From Streptomyces sp. SAI-127 (GTDB taxonomy: Bacteria; Actinomycetota; Actinomycetes; Streptomycetales; Streptomycetaceae), in assembly GCF_029894425.1 (NCBI RefSeq), contig NZ_JARXYJ010000001.1:2542001-2606000 (forward strand): a stretch of 64,000 bases of DNA. The letters are read 5' to 3'. Within the stretch, counting starts at the first letter, position 1, and every line of letters starts with the position of its first letter. The position numbers and the translations under genes were made by a program. This document shows, piece after piece, positions 9,195-16,862 of this stretch. Below the pieces are notes generated by a model that had not been told where the DNA came from, searched no databases, and worked only from the letters and a program-made list of their open reading frames with translations.

Positions 9195-10540
9195 CCCACC
9201 TGCTCCTTACCGCGCTTGAGCTGAGCGTTCATGGCCGAGTTCAGGCGCCCCGCGAGGGTGTCGACGGAGATGGCGCCGTTCATGGCGGCCGGGGCGATCT
9301 GGTTGAAGAGGGCGAGGAGCGAGTCCGCGGTGGCGTACGGCGTGAAGGCGATCACCGAGTAGTGCTTCAGCTCGGCCTCCTGCACCGTCAACACCCGTTT
9401 CTGGTAGTCCTCCTGAGTGGGCATCAGTGGGCGCAGCGACTTCAGGGTCGGGATGCCCCAGCCGCCGGAGGCGCGCGCCTTGGCCGGTGCCTCACCGAAG
9501 AACCACTCGAAGACCCGCCAGGCGGCGTCCTTGTGGTGCGACGTGCTCGGGATCCAGAAGCCGGTGCCGGCCTGGCAGGGACTGACCCGTCGGCCGCCCT
9601 CGAAGTACGGCGCGGGAGCGAGCCGGGAGAGCGGCGCGAGCTTCTTGTCCGCGTTGATCAGGCCGCCGAGCCAGTAGCCCGAGTTCGACATGGCGAGCCG
9701 GTTCGCCTGGAAGGTGGGTCCGTCCCAGGCGTTGGGGTCGGGCTGGATGATGCTGGGTCCGACCTTGGTCCGGCAGTAGTCGATGTACCAGCCGAGCGCC
9801 TTGCGGGCCTCGGGGGTGGTGAAGTCGACCCGGGAGTAGTCGTCGGTGAAGAGGTTTCCGCCGGCGGCCACGGTGAGGGTCGCCAGGAGGTTGGGCGTGA
9901 GCACGCCGTTGTAGCTGCCGCCGAACACGGTGGTCTGGCCGTTCTTGCGGCGGGTGAGCCGTTTCGCTTTGTCCAGCCACTCCTCGTAGGTGACCGGGTC
10001 CAGCTCGGGCGGGTAGTCGACGTCCGCCTGGTCGAACAGGGCGGTGTTGTACCAGAACATCGAGTCCTGGGAGAAGTCCTTCGCCATGCCGTAGCGCGGG
10101 CCTTTGCCCTGGGTACGGCCGTCGTAGCGCCACAGGTCGTTGACCGGGTCCAGGTCGGCCGGCCTGAGGACGCTGCTCTTCGCGAAGTACGGGTCCAGGT
10201 CCTCCATCACGCCCCGGGCCGCGTAGTACGGGGCGTCCACGGCGCCGACACCGCGCACCAGGTCGGGCGGGTTGCCGTTGGTCATCATCGCGATCAGCTT
10301 GCTGGTGCTGTACAGCACCGTGTTGATCTTGACGCCGATGTCCGTCTGGGCCTGCTTGATCAGCTCCGGGGAGATGTCGTCGGCCTTGGCCATGACCGTG
10401 ACGGTCTCGCCGGAGCCGCCGACCGCGCTCGACACCCGCATCGCACAGCCGCTCAGCGCTGCCGCCCCCACCACGGCACCGCCCGCGGAAAGGGAGAGAA
10501 AACGGCGGCGGCTCACCGCGGCACCGGCATGTGGGCGCAC
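9191..10540 (-). CDS. Extracellular sugar-binding lipoprotein of ABC importer
   Basis: Solute-binding protein of the carbohydrate class, 449 aa. It has both a twin-arginine signal (AVSRRRFLSLSAGG) and a lipobox (AALSGCA), so it is a Tat-exported lipoprotein on the outer face of the membrane. The mature part shows the fold 1 pattern (DIGVKINTVLY, NGNPPDLVRG, ADLDPVNDLWRYDG). I place the start at the GTG at 10540 because AGGAGG stands 9 nt upstream; an in-frame ATG at 10570 adds ten residues but has no ribosome-binding site. It is the first gene of the operon running to the left edge. The divergent intergenic region holds two copies of a CAACCGGTT palindrome, suggesting LacI-type control. Confidence 0.88.
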   Translation of the reverse strand: MRPHAGAAVSRRRFLSLSAGGAVVGAAALSGCAMRVSSAVGGSGETVTVMAKADDISPELIKQAQTDIGVKINTVLYSTSKLIAMMTNGNPPDLVRGVGAVDAPYYAARGVMEDLDPYFAKSSVLRPADLDPVNDLWRYDGRTQGKGPRYGMAKDFSQDSMFWYNTALFDQADVDYPPELDPVTYEEWLDKAKRLTRRKNGQTTVFGGSYNGVLTPNLLATLTVAAGGNLFTDDYSRVDFTTPEARKALGWYIDYCRTKVGPSIIQPDPNAWDGPTFQANRLAMSNSGYWLGGLINADKKLAPLSRLAPAPYFEGGRRVSPCQAGTGFWIPSTSHHKDAAWRVFEWFFGEAPAKARASGGWGIPTLKSLRPLMPTQEDYQKRVLTVQEAELKHYSVIAFTPYATADSLLALFNQIAPAAMNGAISVDTLAGRLNSAMNAQLKRGKEQVG

Positions 10541-10588
10541 GGCGCACCACCTCCTGATCTGTCCGTTCATGGGACGCGGCGGCTGGTA

Positions 10589-10714
10589 GACAACCGGTTG
10601 CCGCGTTGGGGCAGAGCTTCGGCCCTGGCTGGAAACGGCGTCAAGAGGCTTGACGAACTTTCGAAAAGACTGTGTAACCTCGCCGACACGGTCTCGCGGG
10701 AGAAACCGGTTGTC
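10589..10714. promoter_or_regulatory. Paired inverted operator sites around a divergent promoter
   Basis: GACAACCGGTTG (10589-10600) and its inverted copy AACCGGTTGTC (10704-10714) face each other across about 100 bp of the divergent region between the binding-protein operon and the dehydrogenase gene. Between them, on the plus strand, TTGACG (10650-10655) and TGTAAC (10673-10678) with 17 nt spacing make a fair promoter, and CTTTCGAAA lies in the spacer. The CAACCGGTTG core recurs before the second ABC operon. LacI-family operator function is inferred. Confidence 0.5.
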
Positions 10715-10780
10715 ATCCAGCTCTCTTCAGCGATTGACCACCCTTGGAGGCCGGACCTACGGTAGATCTGCCGTAGAAGA

Positions 10781-10800
10781 CGTTTTCAGAAACTGTTTCC
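10781..10800 (+). promoter_or_regulatory. Candidate LacI-type operator before dehydrogenase gene
   Basis: CGTTTTCAGAAACTGTTTCC ends 21 nt before the dehydrogenase start. It resembles CGTTTCGTAAACGGTTTCC at 13352-13370 and GGAAGCGCTTACTGTTTCC at 18898-18916, so one repressor or two related ones may bind all three. The 21-nt leader after it contains CAGGAG as ribosome-binding site. Confidence 0.4.
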
Positions 10801-10821
10801 ACTCAGTGCGTCAGGAGTGAC

Positions 10822-11835
10822 ATGCCCAGCCCTCAGCCACCCAGGGCCGTGTTCGCGATGGATCCCGTGCACCTCCCCCTGCTCTTCCCCCCACCCCTGA
10901 TGACCCGGCTGAGCGAGGCCGCCGGCCTCGACCCCGCGCTCGTCGTCCAGGACTTCACCGACCCCGCCGCGGCGGACGCCCTGGCCCGGGCCGACGTGCT
11001 GATCACCGGCTGGGGCTGCCCCCGTCTCGACACCGGCGTCCTCACCGCCGCGCCCCGGCTGCGGACCGTCCTGCACGCTGCGGGCTCCGTCCGCTCCCTC
11101 GTCGGCGACGCCGTGTGGGAACGCGGAATCACCGTCTCCAGCGCGGTCACCGGCAACGCGCTGCCGGTCGCGGAGTACACGCTCGCGATGATCATGCTGT
11201 GCGGGAAGGACGCGTTCGAACACCGGGAGCGGTTCCGGGCCACCCATGCGTATCCGCCGCCCGCCGAGACCGCGGGCATGGGAAACGTGGGGCGGCGGGT
11301 GGGGGTCATCGGGGCGTCCCGGGTGGGGCGGCGGTTGCTGGAGCTGCTACGGCCGTTCGACTTCACGGTCCTGTTGCACGACCCGTACGTGAGTCCCGCG
11401 GAGGCCGCCGCGCTGGGGGCCGAACTCCTGTCGCTGGACGACCTGTTGCGGCACAGCGACATCGTTTCCCTGCATGCGCCCGACATTCCGGACACCTATC
11501 GGATGCTCGACAGAGCCCGGCTCGGGTTGATCCGGGACGGAGGTGTGCTCATCAACACCTCCCGGGGAGCACTGGTCGATCCCGACGCGCTCACCGACGA
11601 GTTGGTCTCCGGGCGGCTGCGCGCGGTGCTCGACGTCACGGAGCCCGAGCCGCTGCCCGCGGAGTCGCCGCTGTACCGGCTGCCCAACGTGTTTCTCACA
11701 CCGCACATCGCCGGGTCGCTCGGGAACGAGCTGGAGCGGCTGGGGCGGATCGTGGTGGAGGAGCTGGAACGGGTGGGGGCCGGGGTGGGGTTGGAGCATG
11801 AGGTGCGGTATGCGGATATGGCTCGGGTGGCTTGA
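10822..11835 (+). CDS. D-isomer-specific 2-hydroxyacid dehydrogenase
   Basis: A 337-aa NAD(P)-dependent oxidoreductase that interconverts a 2-keto acid and a D-2-hydroxy acid. The Rossmann motif is VGVIGASRVGRR (about residues 155-166). Catalytic Arg is in NTSRGALVD, Glu in DVTEPEP and His in LTPHIAG, so the active-site triad is complete. Placed between two sugar operons and read divergently from the lyase operon, it could act on a keto acid formed during uronate breakdown, but this is inference. The start ATG has CAGGAG 5-6 nt upstream. Confidence 0.88.
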   Translation: MPSPQPPRAVFAMDPVHLPLLFPPPLMTRLSEAAGLDPALVVQDFTDPAAADALARADVLITGWGCPRLDTGVLTAAPRLRTVLHAAGSVRSLVGDAVWERGITVSSAVTGNALPVAEYTLAMIMLCGKDAFEHRERFRATHAYPPPAETAGMGNVGRRVGVIGASRVGRRLLELLRPFDFTVLLHDPYVSPAEAAALGAELLSLDDLLRHSDIVSLHAPDIPDTYRMLDRARLGLIRDGGVLINTSRGALVDPDALTDELVSGRLRAVLDVTEPEPLPAESPLYRLPNVFLTPHIAGSLGNELERLGRIVVEELERVGAGVGLEHEVRYADMARVA

Positions 11836-11841
11836 GGTGGG

Positions 11842-11930
11842 CCCGGGTCGCTGCAGTCACGCCGGCCGGATTACCTGCTCCCGGGTCACTTCAGTCACCC
11901 CGGCTGTCTCACCTGCTCCCGGGTCACTGC
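11842..11930. repeat. Three-copy 38-bp direct repeat
   Basis: CCCGGGTC(G/A)CT recurs at 11842, 11880 and 11918 with an exact 38-bp period, and the copies at 11873-11890 and 11911-11928 are identical over ACCTGCTCCCGGGTCACT. It lies directly after the dehydrogenase gene. No coding role is visible. Confidence 0.7.
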
Positions 11931-11963
11931 ACTTGCCCGCACCACCTTGGTTCGGTCGCCTAC

Positions 11964-12088
11964 GGGGGCGCCTCAGTCGGTGTCGAGAGGCCGATCGTGC
12001 TCGGCGCTGCGCGCCTCCGCGCTCCCCCACTCTCGACTTCGCTCGAGCGGGAGGTGCCCCCATGGCCTCTCGACACCGACGCGCCCCC
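11964..12088. repeat. 125-bp MITE-like inverted-repeat element
   Basis: The ends are near-perfect inverted repeats: GGGGGCGC then GTCGGTGTCGAGAGGCC (11976-11992) on the left, and GGCCTCTCGACACCGAC (12064-12080) then GCGCCCCC on the right. Inside lies a second hairpin (12022-12060) whose 29-nt core at 12022-12050 is identical, in inverse orientation, to 22543-22571 inside the tnpB gene. No open frame in it looks coding. It occupies most of the 410-bp gap between the dehydrogenase and LacI genes. Confidence 0.6.
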
Positions 12089-12245
12089 TCCGGCTCCCTC
12101 ACGGCCGGTGTCCGGGGTGCAGGCCACGTTGGTGGGCACTTGCCGCCCGCCGGTGGCTTGCGCCGTCGGGATCGTGCTGGAGTAACAATGGGATACGGTT
12201 TCCGGACCCTGGGTCCGGGCCACTACCGTTAAGGGAGCCGCAAGG

Positions 12246-13334
12246 GTGAGTCAGCGCAAGGCGTCCGGGGACGTCGGACGGGCCACCATCCGGGACGTGG
12301 CCGAGCGGGCCGGGGTGTCCGTGGCCAGTGTGTCGCGGGTGCTGTCCGGGAACTATCCGGTCTCCGAGGACCTGCGCCGCAAGGTGATGAAGGTCGTGCG
12401 CGACCTGGACTACGTCACCAACGCGCACGCCCGGTCGCTCGCCGGGGGCGGCACACCGACCGTCGCGATCCTCATCAACAACATCACCGGTGCCGCGTTC
12501 GCCCATGTGGCCAAGGGAGTTGAAGGCGCCGCCACACTGCGCGGCTGGCTCTCCCTCGTGGGGACCACCGGGGACGATCCCGAGCGCGAGCTCGCCCTCG
12601 TCAACCTCATGCGCCAGCAGGGGGTCGCGGCCGTGGTGCTGCTCGGCGGCGCCTACGACTACGACGAGTACCAGCTGCGCATGGCCCGATTCGCCCGTTC
12701 CCTGGACGCCGCCGGGTCGCATCTCGTGCTCGTGGGACGGCCCCCGCTGGAAGGTGCCGTGCCGGCCACGACCGTCGACTACGACAACGAGGGCGGCGCC
12801 TACGCCATGGCCAGCCATCTGCTGTCGGCCGGGCACCGCAAGGTGCTCGTACTGCCGGGCCATGCCGAACTCACCACCGCCCAGGGGCGGTTGAAGGGGG
12901 CCCGGCGCGCCTTCGAGGCGTACGGCGTGCCGTTCGCGGCCACCATGGTGCGGCACGGCCCCTACGACTACGAGCACGGGTACGCGGCCGTCGAGGAATG
13001 TCTGCGCGACGGACTCGACTTCACCGCCGTCCTCGCCGGGACCGATGTCGTCGCCGCCGGTGCCATGCAGGCCTTGCGCGCGGCCGGGCTGCGGGTGCCC
13101 GAGGACGTGTCGATCGTCGGGTACGACGACATCCCGCTCGCCTCGCAGCTCACCCCGCAGCTCACCACCGTCCACGTGCCCTACGAGGAGATGGGACGGG
13201 TCGCCCTGCGGGCCGTCGCCGACCGGCGTGAGGGGGGCGGGGCGCGACGCAAGGGGGCCGACGGGGACCATCTGGTGCTGGGCACCCATGTCGTCGTTCG
13301 GCACTCCGTACGACCGCCCGCACAACCCGTCTAG
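12246..13334 (+). CDS. LacI-family transcriptional regulator
   Basis: A 362-aa repressor with an N-terminal LacI helix-turn-helix (ATIRDVAERAGVSVASVSRV, about residues 13-32) and hinge, then a periplasmic-binding-protein-like sugar sensor domain starting near VAILINNITG. The start is GTG at 12246, about 10 nt after AAGGGAG. It sits between the two carbohydrate operons and most likely controls one or both through the palindromes found in front of them. GGTTTCCGG about 45 nt before the start could serve autoregulation. The inducer is unknown. Confidence 0.9.
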   Translation: MSQRKASGDVGRATIRDVAERAGVSVASVSRVLSGNYPVSEDLRRKVMKVVRDLDYVTNAHARSLAGGGTPTVAILINNITGAAFAHVAKGVEGAATLRGWLSLVGTTGDDPERELALVNLMRQQGVAAVVLLGGAYDYDEYQLRMARFARSLDAAGSHLVLVGRPPLEGAVPATTVDYDNEGGAYAMASHLLSAGHRKVLVLPGHAELTTAQGRLKGARRAFEAYGVPFAATMVRHGPYDYEHGYAAVEECLRDGLDFTAVLAGTDVVAAGAMQALRAAGLRVPEDVSIVGYDDIPLASQLTPQLTTVHVPYEEMGRVALRAVADRREGGGARRKGADGDHLVLGTHVVVRHSVRPPAQPV

Positions 13335-13351
13335 CAACGGAAGAAAGAGAT

Positions 13352-13370
13352 CGTTTCGTAAACGGTTTCC
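13352..13370. promoter_or_regulatory. Candidate LacI-type operator after regulator gene
   Basis: CGTTTCGTAAACGGTTTCC lies 18 bp after the LacI stop codon and before the second ABC operon. It matches the half-site pattern GTTTCC...GAAAC-like found at 10781 and 18898. It is about 350 bp upstream of the binding-protein start, so it may be a distal operator. Confidence 0.4.
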
Positions 13371-13537
13371 ATAGATCATCAGGGCCTGGTCGGGCCGTCC
13401 CGGCGGACCGCCGGGGCTTGCGTTCGTTGCGTCCACAGGCCTCTGAACTGGTAGTACGTCAGGCCTCTGCGGTCGCGGGACGCGCGCACGGGCCTAACCC
13501 CACGGACAAACCGGCGTAACAAATTGCCGTCTACCTC

Positions 13538-13583
13538 TTGCTAACCGCAGGACCGTCGGCCTACCGTCCCAGCAACCGGTTAC
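13538..13583 (+). promoter_or_regulatory. Promoter with overlapping operator for second sugar ABC operon
   Basis: TTGCTA (13538-13543), 18 nt spacer and TACCGT (13562-13567) form a good vegetative promoter. The palindrome GCAACCGGTTAC (13572-13583) sits at the expected transcription start, the classic place for repression. The same core occurs before the first operon at 10591. The untranslated leader is then about 140 nt. The rest of the 13335-13718 gap shows only the distal site at 13352. Confidence 0.55.
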
Positions 13584-13718
13584 TACAGCTTCTGCTGGGC
13601 CGACCCCCCGCAACCGCGAGCCGAGGAAACTTCCGGCCGCCGTTTCCGGCCGACACCGAGCCGCCGATCCCCCTCTCTCCTCTCCGAGACGCCCTACTTC
13701 CCGAAGGAACACGGTCAG

Positions 13719-15053
13719 ATGAACTTCAGCAGCCCCCGGAGAAGGTTCGCCCGCGTCGCCGTTGCGGGACTCGCGTTGTCAGGTCTGCTCACCGCGTGCG
13801 GCGGGTCGGACGGTTCCGGCGACTCGCAGTCGTCGGGGCCTGTCACCCTCCCCTTCTGGGGCTGGGCCAACGGCCAGGACGCCGTCGTCAAGGCGTTCAA
13901 CGCCTCGCACAAGAACATCCAGCTGAAGTACACGAAGGTCACCGACCAGCTGACCATGCAGAAGCAGCTGACCAACGCGGTCAAGGCGGGCAACGCGCCC
14001 TGTCTGGTCCAGAACACCGCCGAATACGTCACCAGTTGGGTCGCGCAGGGCGCGCTCGCCGACATCTCCCAGTACGTCGAGGGCGAGAAGAGCAAGTTCA
14101 ACACCGGGTCGTGGGCGAGTGCGCAGGTGCAGGGGAAGTCGTACGGCGTGCCGACCAGTTCGTCGCCGAACTTCACCATCTACCGCACCGACATCTTCAA
14201 GAAGTACGGCATCAAGGCCCCGACGACCTGGGACGAGTTCATCGCCGCGGGCAAGGAGCTGAAGAAGCACGGCATCAAGATCACCAACTACGCCGGTGAG
14301 GACCCGAGCACGCTCGAGGTGCTGGCCATGCAGGCCGGGGCGCACTGGTACTCCATCGACGGCAACTCCTGGAAGGTGGACTTCCAGGACGCGGGCACGC
14401 TGAAGGCCGCCAAGGTGATCCAGGAGATCATCGACAACGACCTCAACAGCAAGTTGTCGTTCGCCGACTATGCCGCCGTGCAGCGCAACTACGACAACGG
14501 CGGGACCGCCACCCGGCAGATCTCGACGTGGCAGATGGCCGGCATGGTGCAGAACTTCACCAAGTCCTTCGGGGACTGGGGGCTGTCGCCCTGGCCGACG
14601 TTCACCGGGGAGGCCGCCAAGACCCCGGCGGGCACCAACCTGACCGGCAGTGTGACGCTGGTGACCAAGGGGTGCAAGAACCAGGAGCAGGCCGCCGAGG
14701 CCGCGCTGTGGATGTCCACCAACACCGGCGCGGTCAAGACGATGGCCAACCCGGAGACCGGCAACGGCGTGATGCCGGCGCTGGCCGACAGTGACTCGTA
14801 CGTGCCCGAGGCAGTCTCGGAGAAGCTGCTCGGCTCCAACTACCAGGCGGGGCAGCAGGTCGTGAAGGACAGCCTGAAGACCGTCACCACCGACTGGACC
14901 TTCGGGCCGAACTGGACCGCGATGTTCACCGAGATGCAGGCCGGCTGGGCCAAGGTGGTCAGCAAGGAGCAGACGGTGACCCAGCTCCTCGCCCACATGC
15001 AGGAGTGGACGGTCGACGACCTGAAGTCCCGCGGCATCAGCGTCAAGGGCTAG
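13719..15053 (+). CDS. Extracellular sugar-binding lipoprotein, second ABC importer
   Basis: A 444-aa carbohydrate-binding protein with a Sec lipoprotein signal (lipobox LLTACGG near residue 25). The mature region has the usual fold: TLPFWGWANGQDAVVKAFN, then KQLTNAVKAGNAPCLVQN and WDEFIAAGKELKKHG. It captures a sugar outside the cell for the two permeases that follow. The start ATG is preceded by GAAGGAA. It is first in the operon ending with the GH43 gene, which makes a xylo-, arabino- or galacto-oligosaccharide ligand plausible. Confidence 0.9.
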   Translation: MNFSSPRRRFARVAVAGLALSGLLTACGGSDGSGDSQSSGPVTLPFWGWANGQDAVVKAFNASHKNIQLKYTKVTDQLTMQKQLTNAVKAGNAPCLVQNTAEYVTSWVAQGALADISQYVEGEKSKFNTGSWASAQVQGKSYGVPTSSSPNFTIYRTDIFKKYGIKAPTTWDEFIAAGKELKKHGIKITNYAGEDPSTLEVLAMQAGAHWYSIDGNSWKVDFQDAGTLKAAKVIQEIIDNDLNSKLSFADYAAVQRNYDNGGTATRQISTWQMAGMVQNFTKSFGDWGLSPWPTFTGEAAKTPAGTNLTGSVTLVTKGCKNQEQAAEAALWMSTNTGAVKTMANPETGNGVMPALADSDSYVPEAVSEKLLGSNYQAGQQVVKDSLKTVTTDWTFGPNWTAMFTEMQAGWAKVVSKEQTVTQLLAHMQEWTVDDLKSRGISVKG

Positions 15054-15072
15054 AGGCTGAGGGCTGCTACTG

Positions 15073-15957
15073 ATGATTCGCTCCCTGCGCTGGAAGGGTG
15101 CCGCCTTCACGGTGCCCTTCCAGCTCGGCTTCGTCTTCCTGTACCTGCTGCCGATCGGGTACGCCGTCTACCAGTCGCTGTACCGGTCGCAGTCCTCCGG
15201 GCTGGGGCTCGGTGGCACGACCGACGAGTTCTCCGGTCTGGACAACTACCAACAGGGGCTGACCGACTCGGCGTTCATGGGCTCCGTGCTGCGGGTGGTG
15301 CTGTTCGCCTGCGTGCAGATCCCGATCATGCTGCTGGTCAGTCTCGTCCTCGCCCTGTTCCTGGACGCGCTCAGCTCCCGGATGGCCGGCCGGTTCCGGA
15401 TTCTGCTGCTGGTGCCGTACATGATCCCGGGTGTGGTCGCCGCGATCGTGTGGCTGAACCTCTACAGCCCGGACGTCGGCCCGCTCACCCCGCTCGGCGA
15501 GATCTTCGGGTTCTCCTGGAACTTCTTCGCGCCCTCGATGGTGTGGCCGTCCATCGGCAACCTGCTGACCTGGCACGGCATCGGCTACAACATGGTCATC
15601 ATCTACTCGGCGCTCCAGGGCGTGCCCCGCGACCTGTTCGAGGCGGCGCGGCTCGACGGGGCCTCCGAGCTGCGGATCGCCCGCAGCATCAAGATCCCGT
15701 TCGTGCGGGGGGCGTTGGTGCTGACGGGGATGCTCTCCATCATCCAGATGCTCCAGATCTTCAACGAGCCCGCGCTCTTCCGGAACGTCACCCCGCAGAC
15801 GGTCAGCGACTCCTTCACCCCGATCATGATCATCTACAACCAGGCGTTCAACGCCGGCAACTACCACTACGCGGCGGCCCTTTCGGTGCTGCTCGCCCTG
15901 ATCCTCGGCGTCGCCTCCTTCCTGTTCTACCGGTTCACCTCGAAGGAGACCGACTGA
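15073..15957 (+). CDS. Sugar ABC transporter permease, MalF type
   Basis: A 294-aa membrane protein with six predicted spans and the EAA loop DLFEAARLDGASELRIARSI. It pairs with the next permease to form the channel. It starts 19 nt after the binding-protein stop and its stop overlaps the next start (ATGA), so translation of the two permeases is coupled. Confidence 0.9.
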   Translation: MIRSLRWKGAAFTVPFQLGFVFLYLLPIGYAVYQSLYRSQSSGLGLGGTTDEFSGLDNYQQGLTDSAFMGSVLRVVLFACVQIPIMLLVSLVLALFLDALSSRMAGRFRILLLVPYMIPGVVAAIVWLNLYSPDVGPLTPLGEIFGFSWNFFAPSMVWPSIGNLLTWHGIGYNMVIIYSALQGVPRDLFEAARLDGASELRIARSIKIPFVRGALVLTGMLSIIQMLQIFNEPALFRNVTPQTVSDSFTPIMIIYNQAFNAGNYHYAAALSVLLALILGVASFLFYRFTSKETD

Positions 15958-16862
15958 TGACCCTCATCGAGGAACCCACGAAGACCCGGCCCGTCCGCCG
16001 TCTCACCGAGCCCGATCCGGCGGCCCGTTCGCGCGGCGGGCAGCGGTTCCTGCTCGTCGGGCTGTCCCTCGCGAGCGTCTACAGCCTCTTCCCTGTGTGG
16101 TGGCTGATCGTCGCCTCCACCAAGGACCGCACCGGGCTCTACCAGTCCAACGGACTGTGGTTCTCCGGCTGGCATCTGTGGGACAACCTGCATCAGCTGT
16201 TCACCTACGAGCACGGCATCTTCCTGCGCTGGACGGCGAATTCCTTCCTCTACGCCGGTGTCGGCTCGCTGGGTGGCACGTTGCTGGCGCTGGCAACCGG
16301 TTACGGCCTCGCGCGCTTCGACTTCCCGGGCCGCAACCTCGTCTTCGCGTGCGTGGTCGGTTCCTTCCTGATCCCGATCGCGCTGCTCACACTGCCGCTG
16401 TACCTGCTGTTCTCGGAGATCGGCCTGGTGGACACGCCCTGGGCGATGCTGATCCCCTGTCTGATCAACCCGTTCAGCGTGTACCTCGCCAAGGTGTACA
16501 CGGAGGCCACGATCCCCTTCGAGCTCCTGGAGGCGGCTCGTATCGACGGCGCCGGAGAGCTCAGGATCTTCTTCAGCATCGTGCTGCGGATGATGACCAC
16601 GGGTGGCGCGACGGTGTTCCTGCTGGCCTTCGTGAACACCTGGAACGCCTTCTTCCTGCCGCTGACCGTGCTGCGCGGCGAGAACAACTGGACGCTCAAC
16701 ATCGGTCTCTACAACTGGTCCGGCAAACGTCTGGAGTCCGGCGTCGACCTCACCAGTCTGGTCCTCACCGGCGCCCTGCTGTCCATCGTCCCGATGGCGA
16801 TCATGATGGTCGCGATGCGCCGCTACTGGCGTTCCGGAGTCACCCTCGGAGCCCTCAAGTGA
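15957..16862 (+). CDS. Sugar ABC transporter permease, MalG type
   Basis: A 301-aa membrane permease with EAA loop ELLEAARIDGAGELRIFFSI and the C-terminal RRYWRSGVTLGALK tail typical of this group. The start ATG overlaps the previous stop; its own stop overlaps the GTG of the GH43 gene. A GCAACCGGTTAC palindrome identical to the operator at 13572 occurs inside the coding sequence near 16293, within codons for ALATGYG, and may be chance. Confidence 0.9.
   Translation: MTLIEEPTKTRPVRRLTEPDPAARSRGGQRFLLVGLSLASVYSLFPVWWLIVASTKDRTGLYQSNGLWFSGWHLWDNLHQLFTYEHGIFLRWTANSFLYAGVGSLGGTLLALATGYGLARFDFPGRNLVFACVVGSFLIPIALLTLPLYLLFSEIGLVDTPWAMLIPCLINPFSVYLAKVYTEATIPFELLEAARIDGAGELRIFFSIVLRMMTTGGATVFLLAFVNTWNAFFLPLTVLRGENNWTLNIGLYNWSGKRLESGVDLTSLVLTGALLSIVPMAIMMVAMRRYWRSGVTLGALK

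Noticed and set aside
16291..16305. Operator-like GCAACCGGTTAC inside the permease gene
   Set aside because: It lies in the middle of coding sequence and encodes conserved residues; a regulatory role cannot be supported.
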